From assembly GCA_913009695.1 (NCBI GenBank), contig CAJVWV010000005.1, positions 1 through 52,698 on the forward strand: a DNA stretch of 52,698 bases. The letters run 5' to 3'. How positions within the stretch are numbered: position 1 is the stretch's first letter; every line of letters starts with the position of its first letter. The position numbers were made by a program, and so were the translations under genes. This DNA is from an uncultured bacterium. GTDB taxonomy: Bacteria; Patescibacteriota; Patescibacteriia; Patescibacteriales; SZUA-104. Of the stretch, positions 41,575 to 49,542 are shown one piece after another. The notes under the pieces are model-generated. The model worked only from the letters and a program-made list of their open reading frames with translations, was not told the DNA's origin and ran no database searches.

Positions 41575-42456
41575 TTATTTATCTTCAATCCTCTCTTCTT
41601 TTTTACTGCCCACTTCTTTAACCTTCTCGGTATTTTTATTTTTTTCTTCAGATTTTTCTGTTGTCTGTTTACTGTTGTCTATTGTCTCGGTTTTAACTTC
41701 ATCAACTTTTTCAACTTTATTTTCAGTTTTATTTTCAATTTTTTCTACCATCACTTCTTCAGTCTTATCTCCTTCTTTTTTATTGTTAATTGTTAATTGT
41801 TCATTGTTAATTGTTTTCAACTCTCCTTCACCTGAAATTAAAACTAGACTATCTCTTACGCCAGGTATGGCCCCGCCAATTAACAAAATATTATTTTCAG
41901 TATCTACTTCTATAACTTTTAAATTACTCAGTGTTACCTGATCTCCGCCCATTCTTCCCGGCATTTTCTGCCCCTTAAAAACACGAGCGGGTCCCGTAGC
42001 TCCAGCTGAACCGGGCATACGTAATTGATCCTTTGTGCCATGACTTGCGTCTTGTCCGTGAAAACCATGCCTTTTAACAACTCCCTGAAACCCCTTTCCT
42101 TTTGAAACACCCGTTACTTTAATTTTGTCGCCTGCTTCAAATGTGTTCACGTCAATCATATCCCCTATATTTAAATTGTCTATTTCTTCTACTCTAAATT
42201 CTTTTAAATATCTAAAATTAATTCGACATTCGTCATTCGTCATTCGACATTTCTTCAGGTGCCCTTTCTGCGGTTTAGCGATATTTTTTTCTTTCTTTTT
42301 CCCACAACCAACCTGCACAGCTTTATATCCGTCCTTTTTTTCATCTTTAACCTGCGTAATAATGCAAGAGTCAACTTGAACACGCGTAATAGCGATTGAT
42401 TCTTCGCCCTTCCATACTTGGGTCATATCTAATTTTGTACCTAAAATAAACTTCAT
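41575..42456 (-). CDS. rplC: Ribosomal protein uL3 with long C-terminal tail
   Basis: Start at MKFILGTKLDMTQVWKGEES (42456). Core motifs KGKGFQGVVKRHGFHG, GATGPARVFKGQKMPGRMGG and ILLIGGAIPGVRDSLV. Two repeat-derived inserts: KCRMTNDECRIN after GHLK and INNEQLTINNKK after the core. The last ~80 residues are Lys/Glu-rich and disordered (KTENKVEKVDEVKTETIDNS). Confidence 0.95.
   Translation of the reverse strand: MKFILGTKLDMTQVWKGEESIAITRVQVDSCIITQVKDEKKDGYKAVQVGCGKKKEKNIAKPQKGHLKKCRMTNDECRINFRYLKEFRVEEIDNLNIGDMIDVNTFEAGDKIKVTGVSKGKGFQGVVKRHGFHGQDASHGTKDQLRMPGSAGATGPARVFKGQKMPGRMGGDQVTLSNLKVIEVDTENNILLIGGAIPGVRDSLVLISGEGELKTINNEQLTINNKKEGDKTEEVMVEKIENKTENKVEKVDEVKTETIDNSKQTTEKSEEKNKNTEKVKEVGSKKEERIEDK
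41783..41818. repeat. In-frame TTAATTG tandem word inside rplC
   Basis: TTGTTAATTGTTAATTGTTC ATTGTTAATTG encodes INNEQLTINN at the junction of the uL3 core and tail. Confidence 0.8.
42220..42252. repeat. In-frame ATTCGTC tandem word inside rplC
   Basis: AATTCGACATTCGTCATTCG TCATTCGACATTT encodes KCRMTNDECRI. It is itself an imperfect palindrome of GACATTCG words. Confidence 0.85.
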
Positions 42457-42600
42457 AATAAACAATACTAATTCTACGAATTAATATGCGAATTCTACGA
42501 ACATGCAAATAAAAATATAATTCGCATGTTCGTAGAATTCGCATGAAACAAATAATGATATTTAAAACTACAAACTAATTCGTATTATGTTAAAATAAAA
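42457..42600. repeat. GCGAATTCTAC family inverted repeat, copy 4
   Basis: GCGAATTCTACGAACATGCA and TTCGCATGTTCGTAGAATTC GCATG upstream of rplC. It has the longest near-perfect inner arms of the four copies. Confidence 0.85.
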
Positions 42601-42672
42601 AACTGGTCTTCAATAAACCAGTATTCAACACACAAACGTCCTGCTAGTGCAGAAAAATTATCTTGTGTTTTA
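42589..42672 (-). promoter_or_regulatory. Structured leader with intrinsic terminator between rpsJ and rplC
   Basis: On the minus strand: AACACAAG...CGTTTGTGTGTT outer stem enclosing CTGC-ACTA-GCAG and GGACG, then the hairpin ACTGGT-TTATTGAAG-ACCAGT followed by TTTTTTATTTT. This is the layout of a ribosomal-protein leader with an attenuator. It lies inside the S10 operon, after rpsJ and before rplC. No known leader class assigned. Confidence 0.6.
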
Positions 42673-42851
42673 AACTATAATTTATTGAATCTAACCTCCA
42701 TTTAAATATTAATTTTCATTTAAGCACTTCCCTAATTAACGCATGGGGTTGCTCAAATAATTGTTAATATCTTAATATTTTAAATTATTACTAAATTTAC
42801 ATATTCGCAATTCGCAACATTCGCATATCATTCGTAGGTTCGCATTATACC
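42673..42851. other. Gap between rpsJ and the leader element
   Basis: A+T-rich DNA; near rpsJ a short relative of the GCGAATTCTAC repeats (CGCAATTCGCAACATTCGCA). On the minus strand ATTTAAATGGAGGTTAGATTC contains a ribosome-binding-like GGAGG with no good ORF after it. No promoter of strong consensus seen. Confidence 0.5.
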
Positions 42852-43223
42852 CTACATTTTTACTTCAACATCAACACCAGCCGGAAGGTTTAAATTTGTT
42901 AAAGCCTCTATTGTGTCCGCTCCCGGTTCAATAATATCAATTATTCTTTTGTGAATTCTCATTTCATACTGATCACGCGCGTCTTTATGGACAAAAGTTG
43001 ATCTGTTAACCGTATATTTCTTTTTTTCAGTAGGTAATGGAATCGGACCAAAAATCTTAACCCCGCTTCTTTGGGCTGTTTCAATAATAGTCTTGGTTGA
43101 CTCGTCAATCACCCTGTGATCAAAAGCTTTAATTTTAATACGAATTCTCTGTTTTGATTCTTCGTTGCCATTAGAAGATGCTTCTTCGGTTTTATTTTCG
43201 GTTTTATCTTTTGCCTCAAACAT
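42852..43223 (-). CDS. rpsJ: Ribosomal protein uS10 (NusE)
   Basis: 123 residues; core begins at [20 protein letters not shown], then [20 protein letters not shown] and [12 protein letters not shown]. An N-terminal charged extension of ~22 residues precedes it ([20 protein letters not shown]). Also a NusB partner in antitermination in studied bacteria. Confidence 0.97.
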   Translation of the reverse strand: MFEAKDKTENKTEEASSNGNEESKQRIRIKIKAFDHRVIDESTKTIIETAQRSGVKIFGPIPLPTEKKKYTVNRSTFVHKDARDQYEMRIHKRIIDIIEPGADTIEALTNLNLPAGVDVEVKM

Positions 43224-43345
43224 TTACTAACAGAACAGACAACAGACAACAGACAACAGGATAAATCTAATACCTGTTTACTGTTTACTGTTTACTGTTT
43301 ACTCAATAATTAAATAAACACTATAATACCGCCCAAATTATTGAG
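43224..43345. repeat. tuf-rpsJ gap: CAACAGA/CTGTTTA words plus hairpin
   Basis: ACAGACAACAGACAACAGAC faces CTGTTTACTGTTTACTGTTT. Next to tuf, AATACCGC...GCGGTATT forms a hairpin without a T tract, perhaps an RNA-processing or stability element. Confidence 0.75.
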
Positions 43346-43358
43346 CGGTATTGAGTAT

Positions 43359-44546
43359 TTATTTTATAACTTTAGTAACAACACCCGCGCCTACGGTTCT
43401 TCCACCTTCACGAATAGCAAATCTTTGTTTTTCTTCTAACGCAATCGGAGCGATTAATTTAATCTTTAAATTTACAGTATCGCCGGGCATAACCATTTCA
43501 GTTCCTTCCGGTAACTCTACTTCACCGGTAACGTCAGTTGTTCTGATATAGAACTGTGGTTTATATCCTTTAAAGAATGGCTTATGTCTTCCGCCTTCTT
43601 CTTTAGATAAGATATATACTTCGCCTTCAAATTCAGTGTGGGGAGTAACTGTTCCCGGTTTTGCTAATACTTGACCTCTTTCCACTTCGTCTTTCTTTGT
43701 ACCACGAAGTAAAATTCCAGCATTGTCTCCGGCCCTGCCTTCGTCTAGCTGCTTATTAAACATCTCTATTCCGGTTACAATTGTTTTAACAGTATCGCGT
43801 AAACCAACTATTTCAATTTCTTCGTTTACTTTTACGATACCTCTTTCAATTCTACCTGTTACAACCGTACCGCGTCCTTCAATTGAAAAGATGTCTTCAA
43901 CAGGCATTAAGAATGGCTGGTCAACTTCACGCTTTGGTTCCGGAATAAATTCATCTAAAGCTTTTATTAAGTCCATAATCGGCTGCGCGTCATCGCCTGA
44001 TGGATTTTCTAAGGCCTTTAAAGCTGAACCTCTGATAATTGGAGTTTTGTCACCAGGAAATTCATATTTCTTAAGTAAGTCCCTGATTTCTTCTTCAACC
44101 AAATCAATAAGTTCTTTATCTTCAACCATATCGCATTTATTTAAAAATACAACAATGTGAGGAACGCCTACCTGACGAGCAAGTAAGATATGTTCTCTTG
44201 TTTGAGGCATGGGACCATCAGTTGCGGCAACGACTAAAATAGCGCCGTCCATCTGAGCCGCGCCAGTAATCATGTTTTTAACATAATCAGCATGACCAGG
44301 ACAATCAACGTGAGCGTAATGACGATTTTCTGATTCATATTCCTGGTGAGAAGTAGCGATAGTAATACCTCGCTCTTTTTCTTCAGGAGCCGCGTCAATT
44401 TGATCTACATTCTTATCTGAAGCAGTCATACCTTTGGCTCTTAAAACCTGTAAAATAGCTGCTGTTAAAGTTGTTTTTCCATGATCAACGTGGCCGATTG
44501 TACCGACGTTTACATGGGGTTTTGTTCGTTCAAATTTTTCTGCCAT
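43359..44546 (-). CDS. tuf: Elongation factor Tu
   Basis: 395 residues. G1 [11 protein letters not shown]2 [15 protein letters not shown]3 [13 protein letters not shown]4 NKCDMVED, and domain 2 [13 protein letters not shown]. Delivers aminoacyl-tRNA to the ribosome. Single copy here, between two small unknown genes and rpsJ. Confidence 0.99.
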   Translation of the reverse strand: MAEKFERTKPHVNVGTIGHVDHGKTTLTAAILQVLRAKGMTASDKNVDQIDAAPEEKERGITIATSHQEYESENRHYAHVDCPGHADYVKNMITGAAQMDGAILVVAATDGPMPQTREHILLARQVGVPHIVVFLNKCDMVEDKELIDLVEEEIRDLLKKYEFPGDKTPIIRGSALKALENPSGDDAQPIMDLIKALDEFIPEPKREVDQPFLMPVEDIFSIEGRGTVVTGRIERGIVKVNEEIEIVGLRDTVKTIVTGIEMFNKQLDEGRAGDNAGILLRGTKKDEVERGQVLAKPGTVTPHTEFEGEVYILSKEEGGRHKPFFKGYKPQFYIRTTDVTGEVELPEGTEMVMPGDTVNLKIKLIAPIALEEKQRFAIREGGRTVGAGVVTKVIK

Positions 44547-44556
44547 GTTTTTTGCG

Positions 44557-44609
44557 TTTAGGCCCCAACTCCAGTTTTATAAACTGAGAATGGGTTCTTG
44601 GCCCCTAAA
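44557..44609 (-). promoter_or_regulatory. Structured 5' leader of tuf
   Basis: On the minus strand TTTAGG...CCTAAA encloses ACCCA...TGGGG, which encloses CTCAGTTT-ATA-AAACTGGAG. Three nested stems end ten bases before the tuf start, so they could mask or expose the ribosome site. Confidence 0.55.
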
Positions 44610-44674
44610 ATGAGCCACCAGCCGTAACTTTAATTATTTATTATTTATAATATATTTAATCAATAAACTTTCAA

Positions 44675-45214
44675 CTAAAACGGTAATTCTTCTAAATATT
44701 GTCTATCTTCGTCTTCTCCTTCAATTTCTTCAGCTGACTGTTTTCTTTCTGAAGGAATTGACCAATTATTTCTTGTGATATTGCTCTTTTTTGAAAAGCT
44801 TTTTTGCATTTCCTTTAATCCTGGAGATGAAAAATCATCTTTATATATATCTTCAATTTCGTCGTCTTCGTCCTCTAAATTTTCAAAATCACTAAAGTCA
44901 ATATTTACGTTGTCTATATCTGCATCAAAACCATCTCTGCCCCCATTATAAAGGGGGGTTTGGGGGGTTATTCCCTCGTCAAAATCACTAAATTCATTGT
45001 CACTTTTCCAAACAGCAATATCGCGATTAATTTTATCAAGTAATTCGTTTTCTGTCAAGCCTCTAACTTCGCTATGTCCAATAACTAATTTTTCATATTC
45101 ATCCATGCTCATTACCACAAACGGATCGCCTGATTCCGCTTTATCAAAAACAATCAACCTATCACCGGTTTTCTTTGCTAAATCTATAGCTTTTTGTAAT
45201 TGATTGCTCTGCAT
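44675..45214 (-). CDS. Acidic protein with Phd-like N-terminus, unknown
   Basis: 179 residues. The N-terminal ~55 (DRLIVFDKAESGDPFVVMSM, DEYEKLVIG) resembles the Phd/YefM antitoxin fold in its strand-helix pattern and SMDEYEKL motif. The rest is very acidic and disordered (DFENLEDEDDEIEDIYKDDF). An in-frame repeat encodes ITPQTPLYNGG. No toxin gene is next to it. Position inside the fusA-tuf gap suggests co-expression with translation factors. Confidence 0.65.
   Translation of the reverse strand: MQSNQLQKAIDLAKKTGDRLIVFDKAESGDPFVVMSMDEYEKLVIGHSEVRGLTENELLDKINRDIAVWKSDNEFSDFDEGITPQTPLYNGGRDGFDADIDNVNIDFSDFENLEDEDDEIEDIYKDDFSSPGLKEMQKSFSKKSNITRNNWSIPSERKQSAEEIEGEDEDRQYLEELPF
44941..44970. repeat. 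In-frame CCCC...GGGG palindrome in the Phd-like gene
   Basis: CCCCATTATAAAGGGGGGTT TGGGGGGTTA, encoding ITPQTPLYNGG on the minus strand. Same family as the intergenic copies at 7578 and 51894. Confidence 0.85.
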
Positions 45215-45219
45215 AATAC

Positions 45220-45591
45220 TTAACGGATTAAATCACTTAAAATTTTTAATTCTTGCGGCTTGATTATTTTTTCTCTTTTTAAAACACCTAAAATTTTTAT
45301 TTTCCAGTTCTTATCCCTTTCCTGGTCGCCCTTAATGTAGGCTATAATATCTCCTTTATTTTCAGTCAACTTGCTATCAATATAACTTTTCATTTCATGC
45401 GTATGCTCTCCAAACCTTTTATCTAGTTTGTCGTCAACTATATTTTCTATCGCCGGTAACAAAACATCATCGGTGAATTCCATAAAATCCTCCCGAGTCG
45501 CTTTCTTTATCTTTGGCACTAAAACATCATCAGTAAATTTTCCTAAATCATCCAATGTTAACGGTTTTGTATTTTTTTGCTTCTTTTTCAT
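45220..45591 (-). CDS. Helical protein of unknown function
   Basis: 123 residues, highly charged and helical. Contains a duplicated motif: DLGKFTDDVLVPKIKKATRE and DFMEFTDDVLLPAIENIVDD. A coiled-coil-like middle follows (KSYIDSKLTENKGDIIAYIK). No family recognised; five bases upstream of the Phd-like gene and likely its operon partner. Confidence 0.65.
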   Translation of the reverse strand: MKKKQKNTKPLTLDDLGKFTDDVLVPKIKKATREDFMEFTDDVLLPAIENIVDDKLDKRFGEHTHEMKSYIDSKLTENKGDIIAYIKGDQERDKNWKIKILGVLKREKIIKPQELKILSDLIR

Positions 45592-45636
45592 GTTTTTTGT
45601 TTTTGTATAAATTTTATTAAAATAATTATTTGCTAT

Positions 45637-45786
45637 TTATTCCACGTACAACTCAATCGCCTCTTAAACATTATTAATTGTTTCTTCAAAGTTATTACCC
45701 TGCGAAAAACATCCGGGCAAACTAGGAACACTCGCGCTATAACCACCCTTTTCTTCTTTTTGTAAAATAACATTATAAGTTTCCAT
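45637..45786 (-). pseudogene. HicB-like antitoxin with premature stop
   Basis: METYNVILQKEEKGGYSASV PSLPGCFSQGNNFEET is the HicB (partial RNase H fold) pattern. An in-frame TAA at 45664-45666 interrupts INNV-stop-EAIELYVE, after which the homology continues in the same frame to a second stop. One base change accounts for it. No hicA toxin gene is adjacent. A dead antitoxin relic between fusA and the next gene. Confidence 0.75.
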
Positions 45787-45858
45787 ATAATTATCAAAAT
45801 TACACTAAATTGAACATAATATTATAATATAATAATCTCCAGTATTCGTCAATACTTT

Positions 45859-47934
45859 TTATTTCTTTCCTTCCTTTATTTCTTCCGCTACATTTTTAGG
45901 AACCTCAGAATAATGTGAAAACTCCATTGAATAACTAGCTCGCCCTTGCGTCATTGACCTTAACTGCGTCGCGTACCCGAACATAGAAGATAAAGGAACT
46001 TTAGCGGCGATCGCCTTAACCTGTCCCCTGTCAACCATTTCTCCGACCTGTCCTCTTTTAGCGTTAAGATCTCCGATTACGTCTCCCATAAAATTTTCAG
46101 GAGTAATAACGTCAACTTTCATAATCGGTTCAAGTAAAATCGGGCTTCCTTTCTTAACAGCATCTTGAAAAGCCATAGAACCCGCGATTTTAAAAGCGCC
46201 TTCGCTTGAATCAACTTCGTGATAACTTCCGTCATATACCGCAACATTTATATCAACCATTGGATAACCGGCAATAACGCCTTTGTCCATTGCTTCCTTA
46301 ACGCCTTTTTCAACAGCGGGAATATATTCTCTTGGAATAGAGCCTCCCTTAACTTCATCGATAAATTCAAAGCCTTCTCCTTCGCCGGCAGGCGCGATTC
46401 TAAGCCAGCAATGTCCGTATTGTCCGCGTCCTCCCGATTGCTTAATATATTTACCTTCAGCTTCCGCTTCTTTTTTAATAGTTTCCCTATAGGCAACCTG
46501 TGGCTGGCCAATATTAGCTTCAACGTTAAATTCCCTCTTCATGCGGTCAACAATAATATCTAGATGCAGCTCGCCCATTCCTGAAATTAACGTTTGGTTT
46601 GTTTCTTCGTCGGTTTTTACTCTAAATGTCGGATCCTCCTCGGATAATTTCGCAAGCGCCATACCCATTTTTTCCTGATCTGACTTTGTTTTCGGTTCAA
46701 CGGCAATAGAAATAACCGGTTCAGGAAAAGTAATAGATTCTAAAATTACTGGACGCGATTCATCACATAACGTATTTCCTGTAGTAGTCGCTTTTAGTCC
46801 GATAACAGCGGCGATTTCTCCGGCAAAAACTTCATCAACTTCTTCCCTGTGATTAGCGTGCATTCTCATAATACGGCTAATACGTTCTTTTTTCCCGGTT
46901 GAAGAATTTAAAACATAAGAACCGGATTTTAGGGTTCCGCTATATATTCTGATAAACGCTAATTTTCCCACGAAAGGATCAGTCGCGATTTTAAAAGCTA
47001 GGGCCGCGAATTTTTCATTGTCGCTAGGCTTAACTTCTATTTTCTTTTCTTCATCATCAGGGTCAAAACCCGTCAAGGCTGGAACGTCTAATGGAGAAGG
47101 TAAATATTCAACAACAGCGTCAAGTAAAAACTGTACGCCTTTATTTTTCAACGCGCTTCCGCAAAAAACAGGAACAATTGATCCGGCGCAAACCGCCTTT
47201 CTTAGTTCAGCCTTAAGGTCTTTAATATCAATCTCTTCGCCTGCTAAATATTTATTCATTAACTCTTCATTGTTTTCCACGATTGCTTCAATTAACTTTC
47301 CTCTGTATTCTTTAACTTTTTCTTTCATGTCTTCCGGTATATCAGTATCTTCCCACTTAGTTCCTAGATCGTCCTGATATACGCGCGCCTTTCTTTCAAA
47401 TAAATCAACAATCCCCTTAAAGTCGGCTTCAGTCCCAATCGGCAACTGAACAGGATAAGCGTTCTTAGTTAATCTTTCATGAATTGAGTCTAAGTCTTTA
47501 TAAAAATCAGCGCCCATTCTGTCTAACTTATTGATAAAAGCGATTCTGGGCACTTTATATTTATCAGCCTGATGCCATACGGTTTCGGACTGCGGTTCAA
47601 CGCCGGCAACACCGTCAAAAATAACAACACCGCCGTCTAAGACCCTTAAAGATCTTTCAACTTCGGCGGTAAAATCAACGTGCCCCGGAGTATCAATTAT
47701 ATTAATTCTCGCGTCTTTCCAAAAACATGTAGTTGCGGCTGATGTAATAGTAATACCTCTTTCCTGCTCCTGCTCCATCCAATCCATTTCAGCGGCGCCT
47801 TCATGCACCTCTCCGATTTTATGCTTTTTCCCCGTGTAAAATAAAACACGCTCGGTGACAGTAGTCTTGCCTGCGTCTATGTGGGCGATAATCCCAATAT
47901 TTCTAGTTTGTTCAAGTGTGTACTCTCGTGCCAT
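45859..47934 (-). CDS. fusA: Elongation factor G
   Basis: 691 residues. G1 [20 protein letters not shown]2 [15 protein letters not shown]3 [17 protein letters not shown]4 [10 protein letters not shown], domain [18 protein letters not shown]. Drives translocation. Standard str-operon order after rpsG. Confidence 0.99.
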   Translation of the reverse strand: MAREYTLEQTRNIGIIAHIDAGKTTVTERVLFYTGKKHKIGEVHEGAAEMDWMEQEQERGITITSAATTCFWKDARINIIDTPGHVDFTAEVERSLRVLDGGVVIFDGVAGVEPQSETVWHQADKYKVPRIAFINKLDRMGADFYKDLDSIHERLTKNAYPVQLPIGTEADFKGIVDLFERKARVYQDDLGTKWEDTDIPEDMKEKVKEYRGKLIEAIVENNEELMNKYLAGEEIDIKDLKAELRKAVCAGSIVPVFCGSALKNKGVQFLLDAVVEYLPSPLDVPALTGFDPDDEEKKIEVKPSDNEKFAALAFKIATDPFVGKLAFIRIYSGTLKSGSYVLNSSTGKKERISRIMRMHANHREEVDEVFAGEIAAVIGLKATTTGNTLCDESRPVILESITFPEPVISIAVEPKTKSDQEKMGMALAKLSEEDPTFRVKTDEETNQTLISGMGELHLDIIVDRMKREFNVEANIGQPQVAYRETIKKEAEAEGKYIKQSGGRGQYGHCWLRIAPAGEGEGFEFIDEVKGGSIPREYIPAVEKGVKEAMDKGVIAGYPMVDINVAVYDGSYHEVDSSEGAFKIAGSMAFQDAVKKGSPILLEPIMKVDVITPENFMGDVIGDLNAKRGQVGEMVDRGQVKAIAAKVPLSSMFGYATQLRSMTQGRASYSMEFSHYSEVPKNVAEEIKEGKK

Positions 47935-47948
47935 AATTTTATTTCGCC

Positions 47949-48027
47949 CCCTCTTAAATAACTCCCCCTTTCTTGTCCCGAAGTAAGCGGGAATTAAAGG
48001 GGGTTGGGGGATTTTTGGGGGATTTTA
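47949..48027. repeat. Palindromes in the rpsG-fusA gap
   Basis: CTCCCCCTTTCTTGTCCCGA with TAAAGGGGGTTGGGGGATTT, plus an inner TCCCGAAGTAAGCGGGA hairpin. One palindrome type appears inserted within the other. Confidence 0.75.
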
Positions 48028-48043
48028 GTTTTAAATTTATAAT

Positions 48044-48520
48044 TTATCTCGCGAATCTCGCAAAGTGAGCGAACGCCTTATTAGCTTCCGCCATTCTATG
48101 CACGTCTTCGCGCTTTTTAACAGCCGCTCCTTCGCCTTCAACCGCGTCTAATATTTCATACGCTAATTTCTCGTGCATTGGCTTTCCTTTTCGCGCCTTA
48201 GATGCTCCAATTAACCATCGGCAAGCCAAAGTAAAACGGCGTTCTCCTCTAACCTGAAATGGAACCTGATAATTAGCGCCGCCGACTCTTTTTCCGCGAA
48301 CCTCTACTAAAGGCGAGATTCTTTTTAATGCTTTATGAAAAACATGCCGCGGATCCTGTTTTGTTTTTTCTTTAATAATATCAAAAGCGCCATAAACTAC
48401 CTTTTCGGCTACGGATTTTTTACCGCGACTCATTATATAATTGATAAATTTAGCTACGTCAGTATCATTATACTTGGCGTCTCCTTCAATTTTTCTTTTT
48501 GGCGCTTGTTTCCCTCTCAT
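48044..48520 (-). CDS. rpsG: Ribosomal protein uS7
   Basis: 158 residues. MRGKQAPKRKIEGDAKYNDT start, FINYIMSRGKKSVAEKVVYG, VEVRGKRVGGANYQVPFQVR, and MHRMAEANKAFAHF-like DVHRMAEANKAFAHFA. Normal length. Confidence 0.98.
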   Translation of the reverse strand: MRGKQAPKRKIEGDAKYNDTDVAKFINYIMSRGKKSVAEKVVYGAFDIIKEKTKQDPRHVFHKALKRISPLVEVRGKRVGGANYQVPFQVRGERRFTLACRWLIGASKARKGKPMHEKLAYEILDAVEGEGAAVKKREDVHRMAEANKAFAHFARFAR

Positions 48521-48646
48521 ATCAATTAATTTCTAATTTTCAATTTCTAAACAATTTTCAATTATTTAATTAATAAATTATTAATTGTTTGAAAATTAGA
48601 AATTGAAAATTGAAAATTTTTATGTATTTAAAATAAATGAATAAAA
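48521..48646. repeat. Intergenic inverted repeat (CAATTTCTAA words)
   Basis: TTTCTAATTTTCAATTTCTA facing TTAGAAATTGAAAATTGAAA. Same words as 17306-17376, 31 kb away. Confidence 0.8.
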
Positions 48647-49066
48647 TTACTTATTCTCACGCTTCGCTCCATAGCAGCTCCTTGACTGCTTCCGTCCTTC
48701 AACACCCTGCGCGTCATAAACTCCGCGTACAACTTTATAACGTACACCGGCCAAATCCTTTGTTCTTCCGCCTTTAAGCATTACGATAGAGTGTTCCTGT
48801 AAATTATGTCCCATACCGGGAATATAAGCGGTAACTTCCATTCCATTAGATAATCTTACACGGGCGATTTTGCGTAAAGCTGAGTTCGGCTTTTTAGGAG
48901 TTACTGTAGTCACCTTTAAACATACCCCTCTTTTAAAAGGAGCTCCTTTTAGCAATTCAGACTTCTTTCTATGTAAACTATCGGTCACTGTTTGCAGCGC
49001 CGGTGATTTACTTTTTCCTTTTGTTGTTTTTCTTCCCTTGCGGACAAGTTGGTTTATTGTTGGCAT
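48647..49066 (-). CDS. rpsL: Ribosomal protein uS12
   Basis: 139 residues. [20 protein letters not shown] start, [20 protein letters not shown] (Lys at the streptomycin site kept) and [13 protein letters not shown] with Met in place of the usual Glu. First gene of the block. Confidence 0.98.
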   Translation of the reverse strand: MPTINQLVRKGRKTTKGKSKSPALQTVTDSLHRKKSELLKGAPFKRGVCLKVTTVTPKKPNSALRKIARVRLSNGMEVTAYIPGMGHNLQEHSIVMLKGGRTKDLAGVRYKVVRGVYDAQGVEGRKQSRSCYGAKRENK

Positions 49067-49177
49067 AATGCGCTTCGCTAAAATAAAAAATTAAATATAA
49101 AATATAAAAAATATTTCTTATATAAACTAAAACAAACCCCGAATACTCGAGATGTGTATAATTTAAATTACTATTAT

Positions 49178-49206
49178 AATTTAACAAAACTTCTTAAATA
49201 AGTCAA
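49178..49206 (-). promoter_or_regulatory. Promoter of the str-S10-spc block
   Basis: Minus strand TTGACT, 17-base spacer, TAAATT, about 110 bases upstream of rpsL. A second TATAAT starts two bases further in; either can serve as -10. Confidence 0.55.
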
Positions 49207-49271
49207 CCCCGAACCAACTTTTACCAAGTTTATTAAATAATTGCCTTATTATTATCAAAAGTGGTACGGGG

Positions 49272-49403
49272 CTAGGAGGTTCCCGTAATTATTGAGAATA
49301 AAAATATTATGAGAGGCCAAAGCAAACTAAAAATACCGAACATTAGCAAAATTAATAAAAATAAAAAACACAAAACTCCTAATTAAAAGAATATTTTCTT
49401 CAT
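49272..49403 (-). pseudogene. Possible small membrane peptide with internal stop
   Basis: AAAGGAG, eight-base spacer, ATG, then MKKIFF-TAA-LGVLCFLFLLILLMFGIFSL and a TAG after ITGTS: 44 codons with one in-frame TAA. The translation is a clear single hydrophobic helix, but A+T-rich noise can look like this. Low confidence. Confidence 0.25.
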
Positions 49404-49542
49404 AAAATATTCTCCTTTACTATTTTAATCTGATGCTGTTGCAAGTATACCCACTATCAAAAGCCCACCATGAGCCTTGCCAGATCGCCACCTGTCGCTA
49501 AATTTTTAACTATCTCCAATTCTGGCATCGCAAAACCTCCCT
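49404..49542. other. Gap after the beta-helix surface protein
   Basis: Minus strand contains GGGAGG before an ATG that reads MPELEIVKNLATGGDLARLM for 23 codons, and an overlapping frame QGSWWAFDSGYTCNSIRLK. Neither is long enough to call. No terminator hairpin of good quality seen. Confidence 0.4.

Noticed and set aside
42673-42851. Leader peptide gene in the rpsJ-rplC gap
   Set aside because: ATGGAGGTTAGATTC opens only a nine-codon frame; not supportable.
45220-45591. Calling the 45220/44675 pair a toxin-antitoxin system
   Set aside because: Only a weak Phd-like pattern in one protein and no toxin motif in the other.
10459-49066. Recoded UGA (as in Gracilibacteria/Absconditabacteria)
   Set aside because: All conserved genes are full length under the standard code and no in-frame TGA interrupts them.
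49404-49542. Short frames MPELEIVKN... and QGSWWAFDSGY...
   Set aside because: 23 codons or fewer, overlapping frames and no homology I can recognise; possibly remnants of a surface-protein end.
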